Origin: an uncultured Pseudoxanthomonas sp.
GTDB lineage: Bacteria; Pseudomonadota; Gammaproteobacteria; Xanthomonadales; Xanthomonadaceae
Assembly (NCBI GenBank): GCA_937975725.1
Contig: CALJUL010000113.1
Location: forward strand, 1-6,552
Direction: 5' to 3'
Length of the DNA: 6,552 nucleotides
Below the pieces are notes generated by a model. That model searched no databases and had not been told where the DNA came from. It worked only from the letters and a program-made list of their open reading frames with translations. Positions 1-5,730 of this stretch are shown in pieces (within the stretch, counting starts at the first letter, position 1; each line of letters starts with the position of its first letter). The translations under genes were made by a program, and so were the position numbers.

Positions 1-1654
1 GCGCGAGCGCGGCATCACCATCAAGGCGCAGTCGGTGTCCCTGCCGTACAAGGCCAAGGACGGGCAGGTCTACCAGCTCAACTTCATCGACACCCCCGGC
101 CACGTCGACTTCTCCTACGAAGTCAGCCGCTCGCTGGCCGCCTGCGAGGGCGCGCTGCTGGTGGTGGACGCCGCGCAAGGTGTCGAGGCGCAGTCCGTCG
201 CCAACTGCTACACCGCGGTCGAGCAGGGCCTGGAAGTGGTGCCGGTGCTCAACAAGATCGACTTGCCCACCGCCGACACCGAGCGCGCCAAGGCCGAGAT
301 CGAGGCCGTCATCGGCATCGACGCTGAGGACGCCGTGGCGGTCAGCGCCAAGACCGGCCTGAACGTGGACCTGGTGCTGGAAGCCATCGTCCACCGCATC
401 CCGCCGCCGCAGCCGCGCGACACCGACAAGCTGCAGGCGCTGATTATCGACTCCTGGTTTGACAACTACCTGGGCGTGGTCAGCCTGGTGCGCGTGATGC
501 AAGGCGAGATCGGGCCGAAGAGCAAGATCCTGGTCATGTCCACCGGCCGCACGCACGAAGTGGACAAGGTCGGCGTGTTCACGCCCAAGCGCAAGGAATT
601 GCCGAAGCTCGGCGCCGGCGAAGTGGGCTGGATCACCGCCAGCATCAAGGATGTGCACGGTGCACCGGTCGGCGACACCCTCACCCTGGCGAACGACCCG
701 GCCCCGGGCCCGTTGCCCGGCTTCCAGGAGATGCAGCCGCGCGTGTTCGCCGGCTTGTTCCCGGTCAATGCCGAGGACTATCCGGCGCTGCGTGAGGCGC
801 TGGAGAAGTTGCGCCTGAACGATGCGGCCCTGCGCTTCGAGCCGGAAAGCTCCGAGGCCATGGGCTTCGGCTTCCGCTGCGGCTTCCTGGGCATGCTGCA
901 CATGGAGATCGTGCAGGAGCGGCTGGAGCGCGAGTACGACCTGGACCTGATCACCACCGCGCCGACCGTCGTGTATGAAGTCCTCAGGACCGATGGCACG
1001 GTGGTTTCGCTGGACAATCCGGCCAAACTGCCGCAGTCCAACCTGATCGACGAGGTGCGCGAGCCCATCATCCGCGCCAACATCCTGACCCCGGAAGCCT
1101 ACATCGGCGCCATCATCAAGCTGTGCGAAGAGAAGCGCGGCGTGCAGATCGGCATCCAGTACCTGGCCAGCCAGGTGCAGATCAGCTACGAGCTGCCGAT
1201 GGCCGAGGTGGTGCTGGACTTCTTCGACAAGCTCAAGTCGGTCAGCCGCGGCTACGCCTCGCTCGACTATTCGTTCCTGCGCTTTCAGCCCGGTCCGTTC
1301 GTGCGTCTTGACACGCTGATCAACGGCGACAAGGTCGACGCGCTGAGCCTGATCGTGCATCGCAGCCAGGCCGACCGGCGCGGCCGCGAGTTGTGCGAGA
1401 AGATGAAGGAGCTGATCCCGCGGCAGATGTTCGATGTGGCCATCCAGGCCGCCGTCGGCTCGCAGATCATCGCGCGCAGCACGGTCAAGGCGATGCGCAA
1501 GAACGTGCTGGCCAAGTGCTATGGTGGCGACATCACCCGCAAGAAGAAGCTCCTCGAGAAGCAGAAAGAGGGCAAGAAGCGGATGAAGCAGGTGGGCCGC
1601 GTGGAGATCCCGCAGGAAGCCTTCCTGGCCGTGCTGCAGGTGGACAGCAAGTGA
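1..1654 (+). CDS. lepA: Elongation factor 4 (LepA), 5'-truncated by window edge
   Basis: Translational GTPase EF4, which binds the ribosome, is credited with back-translocation and affects initiation and ribosome biogenesis. The reading frame is open from base 2, giving 550 residues before tandem stops (TGA TGA at 1652–1657). It enters at the switch I sequence RERGITIKAQ. By comparison with the roughly 599-residue E. coli protein, about 47 residues including the P-loop lie outside the window. Visible G motifs are DTPGH (89–103), NKID (251–262) and SAKTG (344–358). Downstream are the EF-G-like domains II, III and V, with GFGFRCGFLGMLHMEI. The LepA-specific C-terminal domain includes VLAKCYGGDITRKKKLL and KEGKKRMKQ and ends normally. 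The GTG at 35 is internal, not the true start. lepB follows in the same direction after a 118-nt spacer. The identification is essentially certain; promoter and start cannot be seen. Confidence 0.98.
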   Translation, partial: RERGITIKAQSVSLPYKAKDGQVYQLNFIDTPGHVDFSYEVSRSLAACEGALLVVDAAQGVEAQSVANCYTAVEQGLEVVPVLNKIDLPTADTERAKAEIEAVIGIDAEDAVAVSAKTGLNVDLVLEAIVHRIPPPQPRDTDKLQALIIDSWFDNYLGVVSLVRVMQGEIGPKSKILVMSTGRTHEVDKVGVFTPKRKELPKLGAGEVGWITASIKDVHGAPVGDTLTLANDPAPGPLPGFQEMQPRVFAGLFPVNAEDYPALREALEKLRLNDAALRFEPESSEAMGFGFRCGFLGMLHMEIVQERLEREYDLDLITTAPTVVYEVLRTDGTVVSLDNPAKLPQSNLIDEVREPIIRANILTPEAYIGAIIKLCEEKRGVQIGIQYLASQVQISYELPMAEVVLDFFDKLKSVSRGYASLDYSFLRFQPGPFVRLDTLINGDKVDALSLIVHRSQADRRGRELCEKMKELIPRQMFDVAIQAAVGSQIIARSTVKAMRKNVLAKCYGGDITRKKKLLEKQKEGKKRMKQVGRVEIPQEAFLAVLQVDSK

Positions 1655-1661
1655 TGAAGCC

Positions 1662-1756
1662 GGGAACGGAAGGCGGGGAAACGGGACCGGAGCATCCGGG
1701 CCGCCCGGCCGTACCGCCCGGCGGTCTGCGTTCCCCGTTCTTTGTTTCCCGTTCCC
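1662..1756. repeat. Heptad inverted-arm repeat, lepA–lepB spacer
   Basis: The left arm reads as four 7-nt units: GGGAACG (1662–1668), GAAGGCG, GGGAAAC and GGGACCG (to 1689). The right arm carries the complementary type: CGTTCCC (1729–1735), CGTTCTT (1736–1742), then GTTTCCC and CGTTCCC to 1756. The arms can fold into a long imperfect stem. Between them are two small perfect hairpins: CCGGG/CCCGG (1696–1700 with 1704–1708) and ACCGC/GCGGT (1713–1717 with 1721–1725). A second element of the same class lies in the era–recO spacer. The class resembles the 7-bp ATTCCCG-type repeats of xanthomonad intergenic DNA. No T-run follows, so a Rho-independent terminator is not supported. Confidence 0.75.
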
Positions 1757-1762
1757 GTATTT

Positions 1763-1767
1763 AGGAA
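1763..1767 (+). promoter_or_regulatory. Ribosome binding site of lepB
   Basis: AGGAA ends 5 nt before the ATG at 1773. It lies just outside the right arm of the upstream repeat, so the repeat stops short of the translation signal. It supports the chosen lepB start. Confidence 0.65.
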
Positions 1768-1772
1768 ACCGT

Positions 1773-2567
1773 ATGGTCTGGTTCGAAACGATCCTCGTGG
1801 TGCTGACGCTGCTGACCGGCGTGGTGTGGCTGGCGGACAAGCTGTTCCTGGCCAAGCGCCGGCGCGCCCGGGGCGGCCTGCTGGACGAGGAGCCGGTGCT
1901 GGTCGATTACTCGCGCGCCTTCTTCCCGGTGCTGGCGGTGGTGCTGGTGCTGCGCAGCTTCATCGCCGAGCCGTACAAGATCCCGTCCAGCTCGATGATG
2001 CCCAACCTGCTGATCGGCGATTTCATCCTGGTCAACAAGTTCTCCTACGGCCTGCGCCTGCCGATCAACAACCAGAAGTTCCTGGCCACCGGCGAGCCCG
2101 CGCGCGGCGACGTGGTGGTGTTCAAGCCGCCGCACGACCCGCAGAACAACTGGATCAAGCGCATCATCGGCCTGCCCGGCGACCGGGTGGGCTTCCACGG
2201 CGACACCGTCTACCTGAACGGCCAGCCGCTGAAGTACCAGACGCTGGGGGCCTATGCCGACGAGGGCGGCGAGGCGCCGGGCGCCACCCTGCTGCGCGAG
2301 GACCTGCCGGGCCGCCCGCACACCGTGTTGGAGCGGGTCGGGGTGACCCCGTTCGGCGGCGGCGAAGGCGACTGGGTGGTGCCGCCGGGGCATTATTTCG
2401 TGATGGGTGACAACCGCGACAACAGCCTGGACGGCCGGTTCTGGGACTACCATTTCCTGCCGGAGGCCAACCTGCGTGGCAAGGCGTTCCTGATCTGGCT
2501 GAACTGCGAGGGCTGGTTCTGCAAGAATGGCTTCGATGCCTCGCGCATCGGCAACGGCATCGAGTGA
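1773..2567 (+). CDS. lepB: Signal peptidase I
   Basis: Inner-membrane serine protease (family S26A) that cleaves signal peptides from Sec- and Tat-exported preproteins at the periplasmic face. The protein has 264 residues. An N-terminal membrane segment (about 3–23) is followed by a basic cytoplasmic loop (KRRRAR, 28–33), a second segment (about 48–63) and the periplasmic catalytic domain. Box B is PSSSMMP, with catalytic Ser74. Box D is IKRIIGLPGD, with general-base Lys129. Box E is GDNRDNS (212–218). Residues about 155–200 match the substrate-cleft insertion usual in Gram-negative enzymes. The C-terminus has a Cys pair (Cys245, Cys250) just before a SRIG motif. The ATG at 1773 has a good Shine–Dalgarno sequence. 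The gene lies between lepA and the DUF4845 gene in the usual order, and the identification is firm. Confidence 0.98.
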   Translation: MVWFETILVVLTLLTGVVWLADKLFLAKRRRARGGLLDEEPVLVDYSRAFFPVLAVVLVLRSFIAEPYKIPSSSMMPNLLIGDFILVNKFSYGLRLPINNQKFLATGEPARGDVVVFKPPHDPQNNWIKRIIGLPGDRVGFHGDTVYLNGQPLKYQTLGAYADEGGEAPGATLLREDLPGRPHTVLERVGVTPFGGGEGDWVVPPGHYFVMGDNRDNSLDGRFWDYHFLPEANLRGKAFLIWLNCEGWFCKNGFDASRIGNGIE

Positions 2568-2588
2568 TCCAACCGGTTTCCATGTCCA

Positions 2589-2594
2589 AGGGGG
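2589..2594 (+). promoter_or_regulatory. Ribosome binding site deciding the DUF4845 gene start
   Basis: AGGGGG lies 7 nt before the ATG at 2602 but only 1 nt before the in-frame ATG at 2596. This favours 2602 as the start. It also argues against more distant in-frame starts inside lepB, such as 2527. Confidence 0.6.
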
Positions 2595-2601
2595 AATGGC
2601 A

Positions 2602-2979
2602 ATGAAGCGCAAGCAAAGCGGCATGACGTTGATGAGCTTCCTGATGGTGCTGGCCGTGGTGGGCTTTGCCGCCTACGTGGCCATGCGGCTGTTCCCGATG
2701 TATCAGGAGTACTACGCGGTCAAGTCCTCGCTGAAGGGCCTGGCCAACGAGCCCGGCGTGGCGGACATGGACCCGGGCAGGATCCAGGACCTGTTCTTCC
2801 GCCGCCTGGACATCAACTACTCCGACAACGTCAAGCCGGCGCACGTGAAGATCGAGCGCATGGAAGGTGGCTGGAACATGAAGGTCAGCTACGAAGTGCG
2901 CCGCCCGCTGGTGGGCAACCTGGACGTGGTCGGCAAGTTCGACGCCTCCCAGGCCATGACCCGGCGCGGCGCGGACTAA
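2602..2979 (+). CDS. DUF4845 family small membrane protein
   Basis: A 125-residue protein of unknown function that matches, by position and character, the DUF4845 family commonly found between lepB and rnc in Gammaproteobacteria. It has a short basic N-terminus (MKRKQSG), one hydrophobic segment (about residues 10–28) and a soluble domain of about 95 residues, presumably periplasmic. The junction G7|MTLMSFLMVLAVVGF looks like a type IV prepilin cleavage site followed by the hydrophobic pilin helix, but position +5 is Ser rather than the usual Glu. The rest shows no catalytic motif. The start at 2602 is chosen from the Shine–Dalgarno spacing. The gene begins 34 nt after lepB and ends 4 nt before rnc, so it is almost certainly co-transcribed. 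It could be an envelope assembly or LepB-associated factor, but the sequence does not show this. Confidence 0.88.
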   Translation: MKRKQSGMTLMSFLMVLAVVGFAAYVAMRLFPMYQEYYAVKSSLKGLANEPGVADMDPGRIQDLFFRRLDINYSDNVKPAHVKIERMEGGWNMKVSYEVRRPLVGNLDVVGKFDASQAMTRRGAD

Positions 2980-2983
2980 GGGT

Positions 2984-3646
2984 TTGGCGGTTGACCGCAT
3001 CGGCCATGCCTTCGCCGACCAGGACCTGCTCGCGCGGGCCCTGACGCATCGCAGCGCCGGCGCACCGCACAACGAGCGGCTGGAGTTCCTCGGCGACAGC
3101 GTGGTCAACCTGATGGTGGCCGAAGCGCTGTTCCAGCGCTGGCCGAAGGCCGACGAAGGCGCCCTGACCCGCGCGCGCGCCGAACTGGTGCGCGAAGCGG
3201 CGCTGGCCACCATCGCCCGCACCCTGCAACTCGGCGAGCGCCTGACCATGGGGCCGGGCGAAATGAAGTCCGGCGGCCACCGCCGCGATTCCATCCTGGC
3301 CGATGCGCTGGAGGCGGTGGTGGCGGCGGTCTACCTGGACGCCGGCTTCGAAGCCTGCCGCGCCGTGGTGCTGCCGTGGTTCGAGGAATCCCTGGCCGCG
3401 CTGCCGGTCGGCCGCCCGGAAAAAGACGCCAAGACGCGGCTGCAGGAATGGCTGCAGGCGCGGCAACGGCCGCTGCCGCTGTACGAACTGGTGTCCGAGA
3501 GCGGCGACGACCATGCCAAGGTCTTCCAGGCGCGCTGCTCCATCCAGGAGCCCGTGCTGGTCGCGGAAGGCGAGGGCACCTCGCGCCGTAACGCCGAGCA
3601 GGCCGCCGCCGCGGCGCTGCTGGACAAGCTCGACATCCCGAAGTGA
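2984..3646 (+). CDS. rnc: Ribonuclease III
   Basis: Double-strand-specific endoribonuclease that processes rRNA precursors and structured mRNAs and often cleaves its own operon transcript. The protein has 220 residues. The catalytic domain carries the signature NERLEFLGD (30–38), with metal or active-site residues Glu31, Glu34, Asp38, Asp107 and Glu110. A dsRNA-binding domain spans about 148–218, ending in the conserved RRNAEQAAAAALL helix. The start is TTG at 2984: an in-frame TGA at 2957 closes the frame upstream, and no ATG or GTG lies between that stop and the conserved region. The purine-rich TAAGGG (2977–2982) overlaps the DUF4845 stop and ends only 1 nt from the TTG. Initiation probably relies on coupling to the upstream gene. 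The function is certain; the exact start is moderately so. Confidence 0.97.
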   Translation: MAVDRIGHAFADQDLLARALTHRSAGAPHNERLEFLGDSVVNLMVAEALFQRWPKADEGALTRARAELVREAALATIARTLQLGERLTMGPGEMKSGGHRRDSILADALEAVVAAVYLDAGFEACRAVVLPWFEESLAALPVGRPEKDAKTRLQEWLQARQRPLPLYELVSESGDDHAKVFQARCSIQEPVLVAEGEGTSRRNAEQAAAAALLDKLDIPK

Positions 3647-3658
3647 GTGAAGTGAGTA
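3641..3658 (+). repeat. 9-nt tandem duplication over the rnc stop
   Basis: AAGTGAGTG at 3641–3649 is followed directly by AAGTGAGTA at 3650–3658. The first copy contains the rnc stop codon (TGA, 3644–3646). The second gives a purine-rich stretch ending 7–9 nt before the era GTG and may serve as its weak ribosome binding site. It may be chance or a small replication-slippage event. Confidence 0.4.
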
Positions 3659-3665
3659 TCGCCCG

Positions 3666-4604
3666 GTGAACCAATCCGCCCCCCACCGCAGCGGCAGTGT
3701 CGCCGTCATCGGCCGCCCCAACGTGGGCAAGTCCACCCTGACCAACGCCCTTGTCGGCGCCAAGGTCAGCATCACCTCCAACCGTCCGCAGACCACCCGG
3801 CACCGGCTGCTGGGCATCGCGACTTTCGCGGCGGCGAAGGACCGCCCGGCCGGGCAGGTCGTGCTGGTGGACACGCCCGGCCTGCACAGGCAGCAGGGCA
3901 AGTTCTCCGCCTCGGCGATGAGCCGGGTGATGAACCGCGCCGCGCGTGGCGCGCTGGAGGACGTGGACGCCGCGCTGATGGTGGTGGAGGCCGGCCGCTG
4001 GGACGAGGAGGACACGCTGGCCTACAACGTCCTGCACGGCGCCGGCATCCCGGTGGTGCTGGTGGTCAACAAGGTGGACCGGCTGAAGGACAAGGCCGCG
4101 CTGCTGCCGTTCCTGGCGCAGGCCGGGCAGGAGCGCGAATTCGCCGCCGTGCACCCGGTCTCCGCGCTCAAGCGCAACGGCCTGGAAGCGCTGGTGAAGG
4201 ACGTGCTGGCGCTGCTGCCGGAAGCGCCGCCGATGTTCGGCGAGGACGAGATCACCGACCGCAGCGAGCGCTTCCTGGCCGCCGAACTGGTGCGCGAGCA
4301 GTTGATGCGCCAACTGGGCGCGGAACTGCCGTATGCGACCACGGTGGAGATCGAGCGCTTCACCGTGGAGGATTCGCCCAAGGGCGAACTGGCCCGCATC
4401 GGCGCGGTGATCTGGGTGGAACGCGAGAGCCAGAAGGCCATCGTGATCGGCAAGGCCGGCGCGCGCCTGAAGGAGATCGGCAGCAAATCGCGCCAGCAGA
4501 TGGAACACCTGTTCGGCCGCAAGGTCTTCCTGGAAACCTGGGTGCGCGTGCGCGAAGGCTGGTCGGACGACGAGACGGCGCTGAAGGCGTTCGGGTATGA
4601 GTGA
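3666..4604 (+). CDS. era: GTPase Era
   Basis: Essential GTPase that binds 16S rRNA near its 3' end and helps mature the 30S subunit. The protein has 312 residues, close to the family norm of about 300. G motifs: P-loop GRPNVGKS (16–23), a switch region around SNRPQTTRHR (38–47), DTPG (69–72), NKVD (135–138) and SAL (166–168). The C-terminal KH domain has VIGKAGARLKEIG (260–272), and the protein ends FGYE. The GTG at 3666 is the first possible start, because an in-frame TGA lies at 3648. The Shine–Dalgarno signal is weak (AAGTGAG, 3650–3656). The 19-nt gap after rnc is the classic rnc–era pairing, linking rRNA cleavage with small-subunit assembly. Confidence 0.98.
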   Translation: MNQSAPHRSGSVAVIGRPNVGKSTLTNALVGAKVSITSNRPQTTRHRLLGIATFAAAKDRPAGQVVLVDTPGLHRQQGKFSASAMSRVMNRAARGALEDVDAALMVVEAGRWDEEDTLAYNVLHGAGIPVVLVVNKVDRLKDKAALLPFLAQAGQEREFAAVHPVSALKRNGLEALVKDVLALLPEAPPMFGEDEITDRSERFLAAELVREQLMRQLGAELPYATTVEIERFTVEDSPKGELARIGAVIWVERESQKAIVIGKAGARLKEIGSKSRQQMEHLFGRKVFLETWVRVREGWSDDETALKAFGYE

Positions 4605-4608
4605 AGCG

Positions 4609-4733
4609 GAGAACGGGGAACGGGTAACGGGGAATGTGGACTTCCCGCCGGCCCCGGCATTCCTGCGCGACGAAAGTTCCGGGACGGCGGTAGCACGGGA
4701 AAATCCGTTCCCCATTCTGCGTTCCCCGCTCCC
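4609..4733. repeat. Heptad inverted-arm repeat, era–recO spacer
   Basis: The left arm is a clean four-unit 7-nt array: GAGAACG (4609–4615), GGGAACG (4616–4622), GGTAACG (4623–4629) and GGGAATG (4630–4636). The right arm mirrors it with CGTTCCC (4706–4712), CATTCTG (4713–4719), CGTTCCC (4720–4726) and CGCTCCC (4727–4733). The centre can fold further: CCGCCG (4645–4650) can pair with CGGCGG (4685–4690), and GCCGG–CC–CCGGC forms a tight hairpin at 4647–4658. It has the same design as the element before lepB, though the central sequences differ. It fills most of the 139-nt gap and ends 10 nt before the recO ATG. Confidence 0.8.
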
Positions 4734-4743
4734 CGCCTGATCC

Positions 4744-5478
4744 ATGCGCATCACCGGTGAAACCGCCTTCGTGCTGCACGCGCGCCCCTGGCGCGAGACC
4801 AGCCTGCTGGTGGAAGTGCTGGGCCGCGAGCATGGCCGCATCGGTCTGGTCGCGCGCGGCGTGCAGGGGCCGAAGAAGCACGTGCTGCGCGCCGCCTTGC
4901 AGCCGCTGCAATGGATCCGCCTCGACTGCGACCCGTGCGGCGAACTGGCGCGGCTGGTGGGCGCCGAGGCATTGGACGCCGCCCCGCAGCCCGCGGGCGA
5001 CGCGATGCTGGCGGCGTTCTATCTCAACGAACTGGTGCTGCGGCTGGTGCCGCGGCACGATCCCTTGCCCGACCTGTTCGACGCCTACGCGCAGGCGCGC
5101 GAAGGTTTGCGTCTGCGCGAAGGACTGGCCTGGGCGCTGCGCCGCTTCGAGCGCGATCTGCTGCAGGCGCTGGGCTTCGGCTTCGCGCTCGACGAGGACG
5201 GCGACGGCGAAGCGATCGACCCGGCGGCGCGCTACCGGATCGACCCCGAACACGGCCCGCGCCGCCTGCGCAGCGACCGCGGCCACGAAGAGCGCAGCCA
5301 GGCCGCGACCGGCCGCGCCCTGCTGGCGCTGGCCCGCGACACGCCGCCGCCGCCCGAGGACCTCGCCAGCCTCCGGCTGGCCCTGCGCAGCGTGCTGGCC
5401 CACCACCTGGGGCCGCGCGGCCTCAAATCCTGGGAAATGATCGGCGACCTGAGCCGCCTGAAACCCCGCAGCGCGTAA
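4744..5478 (+). CDS. recO: DNA repair protein RecO
   Basis: Recombination mediator that works with RecR (and RecF) to displace SSB and load RecA at gaps, and anneals complementary strands. The protein has 244 residues, typical for the family. The N-terminal OB-fold (about 1–80) opens with the characteristic AFVLHARPWRETSLLVEVL and GRIGLVARGVQGPKK. An alpha-helical C-terminal region follows, with LRRFERDLLQALGFGFALD and a final GLKSWEMIGDL. Where many RecO proteins carry a four-Cys zinc site, this one has an acidic, Cys-free stretch (DEDGDGEAID, 150–159), as expected for the zinc-less gammaproteobacterial type. ATG 4744 is the first start after an in-frame TGA at 4738. No Shine–Dalgarno sequence is visible, because the upstream repeat ends 10 nt away. 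It is the last gene of the operon in this window. Confidence 0.96.
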   Translation: MRITGETAFVLHARPWRETSLLVEVLGREHGRIGLVARGVQGPKKHVLRAALQPLQWIRLDCDPCGELARLVGAEALDAAPQPAGDAMLAAFYLNELVLRLVPRHDPLPDLFDAYAQAREGLRLREGLAWALRRFERDLLQALGFGFALDEDGDGEAIDPAARYRIDPEHGPRRLRSDRGHEERSQAATGRALLALARDTPPPPEDLASLRLALRSVLAHHLGPRGLKSWEMIGDLSRLKPRSA

Positions 5479-5502
5479 CCCCGCGATCACAGTTTCCTCC
5501 CT

Positions 5503-5524
5503 GTAGGAGCGGCTTCAGCCGCGA
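5503..5524 (+). repeat. GTAG-type REP palindrome
   Basis: GTAG (5503–5506) is followed by the perfect palindrome GCGGCT-TC-AGCCGC (5509–5522). This is the hallmark of the GTAG class of repetitive extragenic palindromes, widespread in Stenotrophomonas, Xanthomonas relatives and Pseudomonas and mobilised by RAYT (REP-associated tyrosine) transposases. It sits 24 nt after the recO stop. A single unit is visible, with no inverted partner of the same type beside it and no RAYT gene in the window. Confidence 0.8.
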
Positions 5525-5548
5525 CTGCACAGCTTGCAAAGCGGGAGA

Positions 5549-5647
5549 CACGGATCAGCACGGATGAACGCAGATGTCACGGATAAAGCTTCTTTTATCC
5601 TGATCCGCTTCATTCGCTTCATCCGCGTCGATCCGTGCCATCTGTGG
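5549..5647. repeat. Long dyad built of ~10-nt CACGGAT units
   Basis: The left arm contains CACGGATCAG (5549–5558), CACGGATGAA (5559–5568), CGCAGATGT (5569–5577) and CACGGATAAA (5578–5587). Read on the − strand, the right arm contains CCACAGATGG (5647–5638), CACGGATCGA (5637–5628), CGCGGATGAA (5627–5618), GCGAATGAA (5617–5609), GCGGATCA (5608–5601) and GGATAAA (5600–5594). Bases 5549–5568 match the reverse complement of 5618–5637 at 17 of 20 positions. The apex GGATAAA/TTTATCC is a perfect 7-bp stem with a 6-nt loop. It lies between convergent recO and the REC–Hpt gene and is more AT-rich than the flanking genes. It might block read-through in both directions, but no clear T-run supports a terminator. 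Confidence 0.75.
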
Positions 5648-5667
5648 CAGAAGGCTTATTGATTTTG

Positions 5668-5692
5668 CAGCCGTGGCTGGTTTTCAACAGCC
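5668..5692. other. Overlapping alternative small hairpins
   Basis: CAGCC (5668–5672), GGCTG (5675–5679) and CAGCC (5688–5692) occur in sequence. The middle block can pair with either neighbour but not both. The region lies just beyond the 3' end of the − strand REC–Hpt gene. There is no U-run after either hairpin, so a terminator is not claimed. The rest of 5648–5730 shows no gene or other clear signal. Confidence 0.35.
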
Positions 5693-5730
5693 GAAGGTCG
5701 GTTAGCCGTTTCTGCAAGGGAATCAAGGAG

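Noticed and set aside
1655..1772. Rho-independent terminator between lepA and lepB
   Set aside because: The stems are GC-rich, but no T-run follows on either strand, and lepB continues in the same direction with a good ribosome binding site.
1742..2410. 222-codon + strand frame overlapping lepB
   Set aside because: It is an Arg/Ala/Gly-rich out-of-frame translation of lepB that begins inside the repeat. The lepB frame has the catalytic motifs.
2527..2601. Upstream in-frame ATG codons (2527, 2581-region and 2596) as the DUF4845 start
   Set aside because: The 2527 start would lie inside lepB and add a charged leader before the basic/hydrophobic N-terminus. The purine run at 2589–2594 is correctly spaced only for 2602.
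1761..2624. 287-codon − strand frame over lepB, and further 376-codon − strand frames at 2164–3294, 2885–4015 and 4360–5490
   Set aside because: All are shadows of lepB, DUF4845, rnc, era and recO. Their translations are low-complexity His/Gln/Arg/Ala-rich, with no recognisable domain.
3105..4841. 578-codon open frame on the − strand across rnc and era
   Set aside because: It lies antisense to two genes with fully intact family motifs. It also reads through the era–recO repeat. Long antisense frames are expected in GC-rich DNA with G or C at third codon positions.
5549..5647. CRISPR array or iteron origin suggested by repeated ~10-nt units
   Set aside because: The units are too short and degenerate, have no spacers, and are arranged as opposed arms. 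No cas, rep or replication gene is nearby.
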